Source: Colias croceus
Lineage: Eukaryota > Arthropoda > Insecta > Lepidoptera > Pieridae
Direction: 5' to 3'
Length of the DNA: 64,000 bases
NCBI RefSeq assembly: GCF_905220415.1
Contig: NC_059550.1
Coordinates: forward strand, 7,318,501 to 7,382,500
Shown piece after piece: positions 24,501-37,600 of the stretch. The position numbers were made by a program, and so were the translations under genes. Each line of letters opens with the position of its first letter. Position 1 is the stretch's first letter. Under the pieces are notes generated by a model. That model was given only the letters and a program-made list of their open reading frames with translations. It was not told the DNA's origin and made no database searches.

Positions 24501-27281
24501 GAATTCTTTTAGATTTCAGAATGTCGCCGTCATCGGATAGATGAAGGTCCTTATTACTAGGGTCCACTGTATTCCCAATTGACAAAAGGTCGGATAGATC
24601 ATTTATCACCAACTCGAGTTTCTTTGTATTTTCTACTTACTTTGTACTTATTACTTGTTCATTTTTACACATTGCCATTTATTTATATAGTAAAGCAATT
24701 TACATCATTCAAATGCCAATATCGGCTAGCAATTTATCTGAAACTACCTTATTTCGGTCTTCTTTTTGCCCACTAATAATTATAAATTCGTTAATTTATT
24801 GAAATACACAATAATAAATTTAAAATATAAAAATAACTGCGTTAAAAACAACCGACTTCAAAAACGGAAAAGTAAGAAATAAAAAAGATTTGATATTATT
24901 AATTACTACATATTATTTTTATGTGCTACCTATTTACTAAAAAGGTTTGATGTCGGTGCATGGGCTTAATACTAAGTGCTTAGTGTTTGGCACCGACTTC
25001 AAACCTATTTAATAAATAGCACATAAAAATAATATGTAGTAATTAATAATATCAAATCTTTTTTATTTCTTACTTTTCCGTTTTTGAAGTCGGTTGTTTT
25101 TAACGCAGTTATTTTTATTTAATACTTTTTAGTGTATTTTTCAACACGAATCAAACGAGCCCAAACTCGATAAAGTTGAGTCAATATATTACTGAGTTCC
25201 TATGGCCACCTTCCGATTCCATCATCAGATCAGCTCCATGTCATGATAATGTTTCATCGCTATCCAATTTACATTCGTATACAAAATTTCAGCTCAATCG
25301 GTTACCGGGAAGTGAATCAAAGTTACTTGCTACATTGAAATTAAGTCATCGAGTACAGACAAAAATGCTCATAAAATAAAAACTACTAGGCCTAGCCGAA
25401 TAAAATTTTTATGGGACCAATTCGACACCATCCCGCATCGAACAAAAAAAGAATCACGTAAATCGGTTCAGAAACCTCGGAGTAATCGGTGTACATACAT
25501 AAAAAAAAAAAAAAAAAATATATACCGGCCGAATTGATAACCTCCTCCTTTTTTTTGAAGTCGGTTAATAAGTATAGTCAGAAATATTGGAGGATAAATA
25601 ATTCACTCCTCACAATTTCCATTTCGCAAACCACAAATTTGATTATTTGACACGTCAATTCAAAATGGCGGGTAATAATTATCTAGAAGATTGATGTTCG
25701 AATTTCTCTCGCATAGAAGTTGTATCAGACACGGAATTGATTCAACAATTTAACTTCACTCACTTTTGCTTGTTTCTAGAGTTAATTCAATCATCAATTA
25801 ATTATTGACTGTTGACTTTGCTGGCTTTTAAATGAAGTGTGCTTAAGTTTCGGAATTGCTTATTTCAGTATTTAAACTAGTCCGTTTTGGGAAATAGGTA
25901 CTTGAATTTAACTTTTGCGTTGATTTCAAACGATTTGTAAGGTAAATGTTTGAAATAATATTATATATGTATAAGGTGAGGATTAAATGTAAATTTTTTT
26001 TTTTATTATACAAGAGCATTTATAGGTACACTTTTCATACAAAAGGAACTATGTGCAACCTTTCCGTATGCCAGCATAATGCAAGGTTCAGAAAAAAACT
26101 TAAAGTTCATTTTAAAAAGTTTCTATAAGATTTCACTTAGATTCGATTGAAAGATAGGATTATTAAAACCGTTTGGCGTATTAGGTACAGATAAATGGAG
26201 GAAAAAATGTTACTATTGTAATCGCTCAGTTAAAAAGGATAGATGTTTTAATAAAAAATGTTGTGTGGTTTTATGAAACCACGGTAAAAGTGAAACTTTT
26301 TTTCACACTATAGACATTTAACCACAGCATTTAACTAAAAATTATCGTATTTGTACGATAATTATCGTGTATCGTGCGTCACGCGACATGCGCTACACAG
26401 ACCAAAAAGTTTGAGACGATGTAATAAAAGTTTCACTTTAAAATCCAGCGTAAGTACAACTTTAAAATGAGACATTTATTCATTTCCTCTCCATTTATCG
26501 GTTAACTAAAAATAGATACGAATCTATCTTGTAATTTCCGCATTTAAAGATTTAAAAATGTACTTACAATCCAAACATGTATATGGCCACATCGCCGCTT
26601 CCCATCAGGTGGGATTGTGGCCAAACCTCTGCCTATTGTTAATAAAAAAAAAAAAAAAAAAAAAAATTTTCATCCACTATTGTATTTATGTACATATTAC
26701 TGTTTTCCAAATTATCAATTAGTTATTACATTCACACATAGATATTATATCAAACTCTAATGCGCACATGCTTTTTATCTACCAGTCTGCTCAAATCCCG
26801 AAAAACACTGCCATAACAGCCGTTCCCAGCACAGATAATAAAATAAAAAAAAACATACTCGTTCAAAGAGGTACTTAGTGTTGATATGATTATAATATTG
26901 CCCAAAGTGTTAGGGTAGATCGACAAACGCTAACACTATGAATTATTTTTTAACTAGCTTCCGCCCGCGACTCCGTCCGCGCGGATGTCGGTCTTTGCGT
27001 GGATGGTTTATTTCTCCATTTTGAGTAACTCGGACAATGACATCTTATAAAATATATCTATTGGACCCAAATACGGCTAGGTCTATAATAATACGCAACG
27101 TGTGTTCGCGGTACCTACTACAGAACAACGTCTATGGATAACTGAAAAATTGAGATTAATTTTTTTTCTACGTATTTTTCCAGGATAAAAAGTATCCTAT
27201 TTTACGCCCAGGATAATAAGGTATAATTATACCAAGTTTCATCGAAATCGAACCGGTAGTTTTCACGTGATGTCTTCACAT

Positions 27282-27330
<49 letters not shown>

Positions 27331-28632
27331 AATTTTTTTAATCACATATTTGGGTTTGGTATCGATCCAGTAACACCCCCTGCTAGTTATTTCTTCAATA
27401 TTTTCAATGTACAGAATTGACCCTTCTACAGATTTATTATATGTATAGATTATATAACTTTTACTGTTTTACATGCCTAGGGTAGAAAAAAAATAGCTTA
27501 CGTGACTCATTAATAGTGTACCTACTTACAGCATTCTATTAGTGAAATAATTTTCATGATCAAATCGATACTTTTGTAAATTTACCCCCATATAACATAC
27601 AAATTTAAAAACTTTACCAAGTATAAAATTTGAAATGAAAAAAGGTTGTAACGTTAAAAATTCTTTTTCAACGTTGGACCTTGTAAATGTAAATGTTGTC
27701 TCAATAATTATAAAAGGTTAAAAAATATGAAATTCGTGTTTAATTTTTGTAACAATGTATCCGAGTTATTTTCGTAACAAAAGCGATGTAAACATTCTAG
27801 CGAGACTGAAATTGCGTGTAATGTTTACGTGCCGAGCTTAGGGCGTGTTACATGTATAATATAGGTACACGCTTTAGTACCTACGTATATATGGGAAAAT
27901 ATTTTTTATTGTAATTGCCTTCTATGTAATTAACGATTATTGTCATACTCGGTTATAATATGAATAAATAAAATCGTCAATTTATTTTTATTTCCTAAGT
28001 TGACTGTTCCATATTCGAAATTTAAATTCTTTCCGATTCGATAATTAATAATCTGTGGTTAACTACAAAAAAATGGTGCAAAATGTTCACAGGGAATTGT
28101 GTTAAAAATATAATTCGTATGTTTTTCCAAAGTATAATTGAACGTGATGGGATCAAAATGAAGAATGAATTATTTTTTTTTTTTATTCTAACCAGATATA
28201 TTGACCTGAAAATAAAATGTAAGGTTCAAGCATTGGTTCAAGGTACGTAATGTTTTATTTCTTATAGTATCTAACAATTTTCTTAAATACATAGTTATTT
28301 AAAACTAGCTTCCGCCCGCGACTCCGTCCGCGCGGATGTCGGTCTTCGTGTGGATGGTTATTTCTCCATTTTGAGTACCTCTGTCAATAACATCTTATAA
28401 ATATCTATTGGACCCAATTCCCAAATACGGCTAGGCCTATAATAATACGCAACGTGTGTTCGCGGTTCTACGGAACAACGTCTATGGATAAAACTGAAAA
28501 ATTAAGATTAATTTTTTTCTACGTATTTTTCCAGGATAAAAAGTATCCTATTTTACGCCCAGGATAATAAGGTATAATTATACCAAGTTTCATCGAAATC
28601 GAACCGCTAGTTTTCACGTGATGCCTTCACAT

Positions 28633-28677
<45 letters not shown>

Positions 28678-31600
28678 ATTTTTTTTAATCACATATTTGG
28701 GTTTGGTATCGATCCAGTAACACCCCCTGCTATTTATTTTTTCAATATTTTCAATGTACAGAATTGACCCTTCTACAGATTTATTATATGTATAGATTAT
28801 GTGGTCAATTACGTAATACCAATTTCCAATTTCAATTTAAACTGCTACATTTTGAATTTACTTTTTAATACATTATTATAGTTAATTTATGTGGCCCAAT
28901 GCACCCAATGGTCGTGCTCACTATTTGATGTTAATTTTAATTAAAACAAAGTGATAAGTTCGTGTGTCTTGTTATTAATTTAGATTTCTATTGTTCGTAC
29001 ATTTAGGAATAACAAATTTAGCTCATGTCGTGCCACTTGTACAAGTTCTACATCTATACTAATATTATATTATATCATCACGCTAAGACCAACAGGAGTG
29101 GAGCCACGGGGGTGAAACCGCGCGGAGCAGCTAGTACTATTATAAAGACTTAAAATTAATTCAATTAATGGAATTCAATAAAAAGCTGTGTTGTGCAAAA
29201 TTAATTATTAACTACAATAATTCTATACTTATTCCGTAATATTGTTGTTAGAAATAAATGTTAAATATTCTTCGTACATAAATACATTACTCTTAAAAAA
29301 GCTTTTTGAAGTGAAAATTCTTTAGGCGCGTTGAAAGTAAAATTTCTACTCGCGTCATGGCAATAGCGTCACATTATGGAGTAAGGAGATTTTGGTATCG
29401 TTGAATTTTACCAAAGAAGTTTCATTTCTGACACGTGATCTCGACACAGACGGTCTTTTTATTTAATCAAACATTTTTCACGCTAAATATTTTACATTCG
29501 TAGTTTATTACATTCTGAATGTTAACAGCTCTTATCGTATCTGTTCACTCAAATACCTTTGCCATTTTATGCTCGTACAATTTAAAAACTTATTTTAACT
29601 CTCGAAAACATTTTAAATGTAGAGAGGATTTTTAGTGTAAAATTTTTCAAATTTATTCTTTTGCGCTGAATATAGCCATAACTTTTATTATTCTTTTAAA
29701 AGACGTTTTTCAGTGTTGAGGTCTAATAATACCTTTTTTCTATAGTTAATAAATAGTACAGAGACAGTGGTTCATACAGCTGCGCAAATCATTTTTCCAC
29801 TTCTATATAAGCACATGACACATGTGTGGTTTAAAGATTCAACACCACTTCATAGTATAAAACAAATTCGCTTTCTCTACGTATGTATGCTTAAATCTTT
29901 AAAACTATGCAACGGATTTTGATGCGGCTTTTTTTAATAGATAGAGTGGGTTCAAGAAAAACATGATGGAAAGTTTTGAGTATATTAGGTTTAAGACAAA
30001 GCTGGCGAAGCCGTGGCCGGAAAGCTAGTACCTAGTGTTGTAAGTTTTGCTTTATAATCTGAGACACAAATAAAATAAGCCTGACTTTTTTAAACAATTT
30101 CCCAAGTGTTGTTTAAAATACAATACACATTTACTACGGGGATCATGCAATGTTAATTTATGTCAGGTAATACCGAAATGAACCTTTTGTGTGCAGTAAT
30201 CCGGAAAATCTGCAGCTTTTACAATGGCAAGCACTCTCGTGTCTGTTTAATGAGTTTCACTCGGGCTTTCGTTCGGAAATAAGAAAAATATGCTTTAAAT
30301 TTGCACCAATCATAAATTAATTGAGTTCAATAAAAACGTCTTTTAAAACTTTATTATATATTTGTTAACGAGTTTTCTCGGTCGAGTAAATTAATTTGTA
30401 ATACAATACCAATTTTGTTTTCATTATTTGCTATAACTGGTTTTCGCACATTTCATTTACGTTGAGGGCAAATCTAATCTAACTTTCCTAAACTTTGGTT
30501 ACGAGGTTTCTCTCAATACCATACGCTAGATTTATAGTCGCTTCCTACAGGAAGTACCGAAATACAATGAATAAATGATATCTTGTTTGGAACATTTGTT
30601 AAGAAACTTTGTAAATGTGAGTTTAATGGGTCAAATTGTAGTTGTTATTGTATTTTTAACAAACGATCAAGAAGGCTTAAATGTGTAAATAATAAAAAAA
30701 CATTCTCTACTTATAACATTAATTTAAAACGTTAATACACAGCGTAAATCGCTACAAATAGAAGTAGAAGAAATTATTCCAATAAATAAATGTACCTAAT
30801 ACAACAATTTCATCCCATCGAACGAGGGCGGGAAACGTATTAAAGCAGTGTAAATAGAGACCTTGTAATTGTATTTTTCTGTTGTGTCAACATGTTCATT
30901 AAATTGAGCAAACAGTTTTCGGCTGTGTGTCGGTTAAATATTTATTTAGAAACCCTTCATATATTTCGTTCGTTTTGCTAAAGCGGGCTACTCATATACC
31001 TGCAGCAGGGGCAATATTGGAATTGCATCCTGGTTGGCTCCTTAATTGTGATGTGTATAGGCAAGCAGGGGCAATTTAGCAATTTATTTTACGACGAAAT
31101 TGCTCCAACCGCCGTGCAACCGATATCGCCTCTGCGGTAGGTAGGTGAGTAGCTGACTTAATATTTCGTAGCGAGTTCATATTTATGATTGGAAATAAAT
31201 TCGTCAATCAAAATTGCGTGGAAAGTAGGTCAATGTTATTTTCGTTATTGAATTCGTAATTGAATTAGCTGCTTTGTTAGAACATTGGAATTGTTATCCA
31301 AATCTCTTTACTCGTTTTCATTAAATTTTACTTGCGTATTAATAGCAGAATATGAATCGATTAGTGCTACAATGTAAAACCTAATTATAAAACTTGCGAT
31401 TTAATAGCTTTTCACAATACCAAAATTATAATTTGTGTGGTACAGATTTTTTATCAAATCAATGAATAAAAGAATATAACATTGGTATATGGTTTGTTTT
31501 AAAATATACCTACTTATAAGTTACATTAGCGTAGTAAATATCTAAATAAAAATAGTTAAGTACATGTAATTTCCTTAGTATTGTCTCATGTACCTACTAT

Positions 31601-34600
31601 TTTAAAACTAAATCTCTCCATATAATCTAACAGTGATTTATTGTAGTAATTCCTCCGTATAATACTAATGTACCGAGATAAGCATCTTTTTAGGTCATTA
31701 CATTATTGTCTAACTAGGCTTGGCAAGCTCCACTCGCTATAGACGCTTTTATTTCCACATTATCTTATTTCATACTGTTTCTACATATTGAATATTCTCT
31801 GTTAAAAGTAGTTAAAGTAGTTTATAAAGCTTCCGGAGTTAGAAAGATTTGGTAAACAGAAATCTTAAATTTTTGCATGACATTCGTATACTCAAATTCA
31901 TAAACACAAGTGATAACTGCGTTAAAAACAACCGACTTCAAACTTGCACTTGCAAAATTCACAAATACCTACAGACAAAAATGCTCATAAAATAAAAACA
32001 ACTGGGCCTATCCGAATAAAATTTTTATGGGACCAATTCGACACTATCCCGCATCGAACAAAAAAAGAATCACGTAAATCGGTTCAGAAACCTCGGAGTA
32101 ATCGGTGTACATATATAAAAAAAAACATACCGGCCGAATTGATAACCTCCTCCTTTTTTTTGAAGTCTTTTAAAAAGATAGCAATACTGTACTCCTTCTG
32201 CGTCCCTTCCTATTTCCTGCAAAAACTCAACAATATTAATTATTCGTTTTCACTTTCAAATATTATCTTTTTATATCTCACAGCGGCCAAGACAACAGAG
32301 TCTCGGCGGAGTACTGCGGCGGGAGGGCAATTGGAAGTGCTTCCTCCTGACGCTGATGATTGCCGGCTGCCTCGCGTCCGTCGCCTGGTGCAATACTGCA
32401 GAAATCGATAGGCAACTTATTGATCTTACTAAGTATGTATACATATACGTATTTTATTTCAACTTTGTTTGAATATAATTTAGTATATATCTTGCTAGAC
32501 TGTTATAGAACATCTCATTAAATAATTGATAAACTGTAACTGTAAAAGTGCACAAAATTAAAGTTAATAAGTAAGTGAGGTAAAGTACACTCCATCGTCG
32601 TAACGTAATATCTTCACTTAATTTTGTTTAACGAGCAAGATTTCATTCATTGAAAATTTATTTTACTCATTAAAAATGAACTAGTTTATTCTTTTTTCAT
32701 TTATTTCGAACATGGACTATAATTTTATCAAATCCCACAGGTATCCAATAAAGCAGACAGTTCGCGAATCACCCTGTGACGTGGGCTACGCATACATCCC
32801 GATAGCATTCGTGCTACTCCTCTATTTAGTATACTTGGTGGAATGCTACCACAGTACAGCCAGAATACAGTTAGCCAGGCGCGTAGATGTGGCTGCAGTG
32901 TCTGCTAGAGTACACTCTATGAGGACAGCCACTCCGAGGGTCTGGTAAGTTTCTCTTATCTTAATTTGATTATTGTAGTCCTCTATTTAGTATACTTGGT
33001 GGAATTCTACCACAGTACAGCCAGAATACAGTTAGCCAGGCGCGTAGATGTGGCTGCAGTGTCTGCTAGAGTACGCCACTCCGAGGGTCTGGTAAGTTTG
33101 TCTTAAATTACATTCCTACATCATAGAAGTTTACATTTTAATGTTGTCAAGAATATCTAGGCGACATTAAAACGATAAAAATCATAGCAATGTCAAGCAA
33201 TCAATTCACAGTCATTTCTCACAACCCGGTCTAAAATCCACAATAATTTGATTTGAACAAACGAATTAATCTTCAAATCTCGACCAGTCGCGATAGAACA
33301 ATTCAAATAAGTATTTGACCCTTGAATTCAAGCGGTTCAACTACGTAGTTGTTGAATTCATGTCTAGTTATAAACTTTGGCACTATTCCAAGCCATACTT
33401 CAACTGTTTCGCCTTAACCTTTCAAATGAATGAAAATTTACTGAAATTCCTTCGCCTTTGCTGGGGAATATTAACTGCGATAATCATTCAAATTTACATA
33501 TAAAGCTCTATGTTTACAAAATTGCGTCGGTCGCTTACTTATTCCATAAGTTATTAACATTATTTAAATAAATACTGTATAAAATAGAGATGTAAATTAG
33601 CTATTAATCTAAAAAGAGTTGATTAAAAAACCAATATTTGTTTAAACTTAAATTCAAAATGTAACTTTTGCTACTATTCTGGGAAATTGAACGTCAGGGT
33701 AAAGTTATAAGCCGCGTGTCAAGCTACTGTAATACGATTAAATAAAATAAGCTGCGCGTGGGAATTCCATCGCAAATTCGGAATGTTGGTACAAAATGTA
33801 CTTATTTCATATGAGTTTAATACTAGGAAAATCTTATGTATCCATTTTGTTACGAAATAAGATATCAGCAAAATTCCGCAGCCTACAAGTTGATTCGGAG
33901 CGAAACAATAGCGTTTGCATTATTAGTTTAAAACTCGGAGTCGCAGATCGCTGAACCGTTAAATTAGCCAGCCTTTTACGTGTAGGGTGCTTGACTACGG
34001 CTAATGAAACTACCTAGTTGGGCCTGGACAAGCACGCCTCTTAAGTTTTGCCCCTTCAGGAAACATTTAATTGAACGAAATGAAATAAAAATCGGAAAAT
34101 TCCCAGCGTTTTGCACTCGTAACTTTTTAGTTCTTGCCGCTAAATTGATTCCGCTCGTAAAAATAAATATAGCATTCAGTATTGCAAGTTAATATTGCTG
34201 TTAAAATAAACCTATTCCTATTTTTATTTTATTAAAAATCCTTAAAATAAAGCGTTTAAACGCACTGAATATACACGTGGGGAACAATTGAATGAAAACA
34301 CGGAATGCTAAAGTAAAGATAAATTCAAAGGTTGTTTTAAATTAAAAATGAATTTAATAAAAGCGGCATCGTGTTGAGCAGAAGCAAATTATTATAAAGC
34401 TTTTAATGTAAGCGGATTTAATTTCAGAGGCACTACTTTGTACTTTGAATTGTTTGAACCTCTGCTAAATTACAACAATTTATTGTGGCACTTATATTAA
34501 AAGCAAATATCTATTTATAAAAACACCTCTATAATTTCTTCATACAGAATTGTAATAATAAAATTAAAACAATCACTTTTAGTGGAAAAATTGAGACACT

Positions 34601-37600
34601 ATATGGCTATATGGCTCGCGCTCGATCCCTCGTTCATGAAATAGTGTGTGAAAATCATCGTATTATTACTAAATGTTTATAATATTTATTGATTTTGTTT
34701 TCAGAACTTCCCATTTCTATTATAATTTCATTTTTTATTGGTATATACATTTGTAGGCCACATTCTCTAATGTGAAAGTTTAAAGCTACTCTAACAAAAC
34801 TAATAATTTAACCCAGAATATTTACCATGATCATTATATAACTAAAATTTATTTTTAATTTATATCAAGGCTTTATTAACTCGTAACATAAACATTGTCT
34901 TTAACAGGTGGAAAGCAATTTGTTACCACTACGTGCGACGGAAGAGACAAGTCACTAGATACAGGAACGGCGATGCGTATACCACAACACAGGTAACATA
35001 TTTTACACGCAATATAGATTAAATATGAAATATATATAACATATTTTACACGTAATATAGATTAAATATGTTATAATAATGTGCAATAGAAAACTCGATA
35101 AATTATGCAGGATGAAAAATGAATGCGGATAAAATGTATATTCAATAAAGGAAGGTTTTTCCAATTTCATATAGTTGAAAAATAGAAACGTTGACGTATA
35201 TTTTTTACAAATAAAGAAAATAGATTATTCTCATTACTCATTTTTGAAGTGAAATTTTTTTAGGCACATTGGAAGTAAGATTTCAAGTTCGCGACCTGGC
35301 AATACCGTCAGGCAATGGAGTAAGTGCTGATTTACACAGGGTCAGTAACTGACTACAAATTCGCGGCAAATCAGTGCTGACCCGAAAAAAACCCTGTGTA
35401 AACAGATTTGAAGTCAGTACAGAGGCTTGAACTCAGCGCTGAGTTGAATATTCGGACACGAATATTTTAGAGTCAGTTGGCGCCCCCCGCTACCCGCGCA
35501 CCCCCAAGTCAGCCAAATAAACCCCGTGTAAACAGACAAGTCAGTGCGTGGTTATCATTGCTGCTGCGTTGTAGAGTGACCACGTTTTTTTCGCTGGCGA
35601 TAAAAATGACCCGTAAGCGAAGACGAAACCTTCAAATTGTTGCAATTATATGGCAAAAACGAGTGCCTTTGGGATATTAAATCCCTATATCCATTTTCTT
35701 ACCCATTGTCGTTTATTTTTAGTTATATCTCATTTTCTACAATTTCTATTAACTAATTCAACAGCAAAATTGATAAATTTTTCAACAAATAATTAAATCG
35801 TCGTTTCAGTTGTTTTCGCGAATTCATTTTTCCCACTGACTTCACAAACGTGTGGTCACCGTGAGAAACGCACCACTACTACTTACTTCATGTAAACAGT
35901 TAAAGTCTGTCGCGGCGCCGAAATTGGCGCTGCGACTGACTTGTCTACTGACCCTGTGTAAATCAGCACTAAGGCGACGTTTTTGATATCTTTGAATCTT
36001 GCCTATGAAGTTTCACTTCTGAAACTTGTGCTCGGTACATACGCTCTTTTAAATACTTATCTCGTCCATCAATAATTGAATAAATTGCCGGATTTCTCTA
36101 CATTTTCATAATAAAACTTAAAACACATCTCTCTCAAACAACAATAGACACACACCTCACATCAAATAGAGTCAAACACACCCAAATTCAATTGTATATA
36201 TGGAATATTGCCGCTGTACAAGCATTAGTTACTTCCAACCCCTTTTGATATGCTAATCCTTCACCCCACATCGGAATACATTACGTAGTAAAGAATTTGA
36301 TCCCAATTTTTGTACGAAATTAGTTACAGGGAAATGTCATTAGTCATGCTTAGGTACACTATTTATACACGATCCTATACACGATCGGATGAACTGGTAT
36401 AGCCTAGGCCAAACTACTTTATCCTAAGACCAATAGGATAAATTAGTTTAGACTAGGCCAAACTATTTTATCCTTAAATAAATACTTTAGGTTTAGGTTA
36501 AGTTAGCCGTTAGGTTAGGTTAGGTTTCTTAAAAAAAAAACTACACAGAAAGAAGGGAAGCGGGGACGACTCCGTCGACGCGCAAAAAAAATGGCCTAGC
36601 CTGAACTGATTTATCCTATTGGTCTTAGGATGAACTAGTTTGGCCTAGGCTATACCAATTCATCCGAACGTGTATAGGACGAACTAGTTTAGCCTAGGCT
36701 AAACTAGTTTGTCCTGAAATCGGGTTTGGCCGGTAACATATACAGCTTTACTGCACAAGTGTCATAAAAAATCGAATAATTTTACAACCGTTATTCAAAT
36801 ACAAACGCAAAAATTAAGATCACGTAACAGAAAGGATTAGAATAAATTTTAAGCGATAAATATGGCAGCTTTACGCGATAAAAATATAAATAAAAAGATA
36901 AATGGTTCCGTATTCCAGATGATTTGAACAAAAATAATGTTATTTAGGATATAACGGAAACTGGAACGTGTGAACCGTTATTTGAATAAACGGGTAAATG
37001 CCACTAACAATGTTATTGAAATATGTTTCCCAATTTAGTTTCAAAGCAAAGTGTGAAATACGGTGTGAAATATGAATATATTATTAATTAATGTTTATAG
37101 CTAGCGTATTGAAAACTGTACCTACCTGTTTCTTGTGGAATTGGAATTGAAAAGTTTCTTGTTAAGGCTCTTCTTGTCTTGTAATACACGATGAAAAAAA
37201 TTTATATCATTTTTAAGGCGACCGAGTGAAGCGTGTATTTCACAGTACCTAACAGACTATATTGAATCTGTGATATTGAATGAAAGCTTATTAAACGTGT
37301 ACCTACAATAACTTTTCTAAAAATATGATATACATTCTAGTGACATAATAATTTTGATAAAGTTAGGAGAAGAAAACCAAAAATAAAACATCTTTGAATA
37401 AGCAATCTTTTTACCATCGATTCGAAATATCCAAACTACTTTTACGAATATCTTTAGGTAGTTGTTATTAACTAAAACATAAATAAGTGCTTAGCTTAGA
37501 CTAAGTGCTTAGCAAACCTATTTCACATTATATATTCCGTTCTAGGCCATCCTTCAGAACTAATATTTTACAAAACGGTAACCGACTGTAAGTCAGCTGT

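Larger units (their letters stand above)
8018..32283 (+). other. TMEM151: TMEM151 intron 1 (24.3 kb), non-coding, repeat-rich
   Basis: No exon-like coding stretch is visible on either strand; the open frames are short and of chance composition. The recognisable content is mobile-element debris listed separately (8.4-11.3, 15.4, 18.2, 21.4-21.9, 22.5, 23.8, 24.8-25.6, 26.3-26.7, 26.95-27.45, 28.3-28.8, 29.05-30.03, 31.0 and 31.9-32.2 kb). Between these I see only AT-rich unique sequence, for example 11.33-15.4, 15.6-18.2 and 18.4-21.4 kb. Confidence 0.6.

Noticed and set aside
27281..28676. CRISPR-like array of repeats
   Set aside because: The tandem CAGA runs are simple microsatellites inside an interspersed element of an animal genome. 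There are no spacers.
31054..31143. Possible small exon ending at a gtaggt donor
   Set aside because: The sequence is part of an imperfect inverted repeat with three gcaggggcaat words and no family similarity.
31944..32411. 155-codon frame ending inside TMEM151 exon 2
   Set aside because: It runs through a repeat and an intron, and reads the exon in a different frame from the conserved TMEM151 frame.
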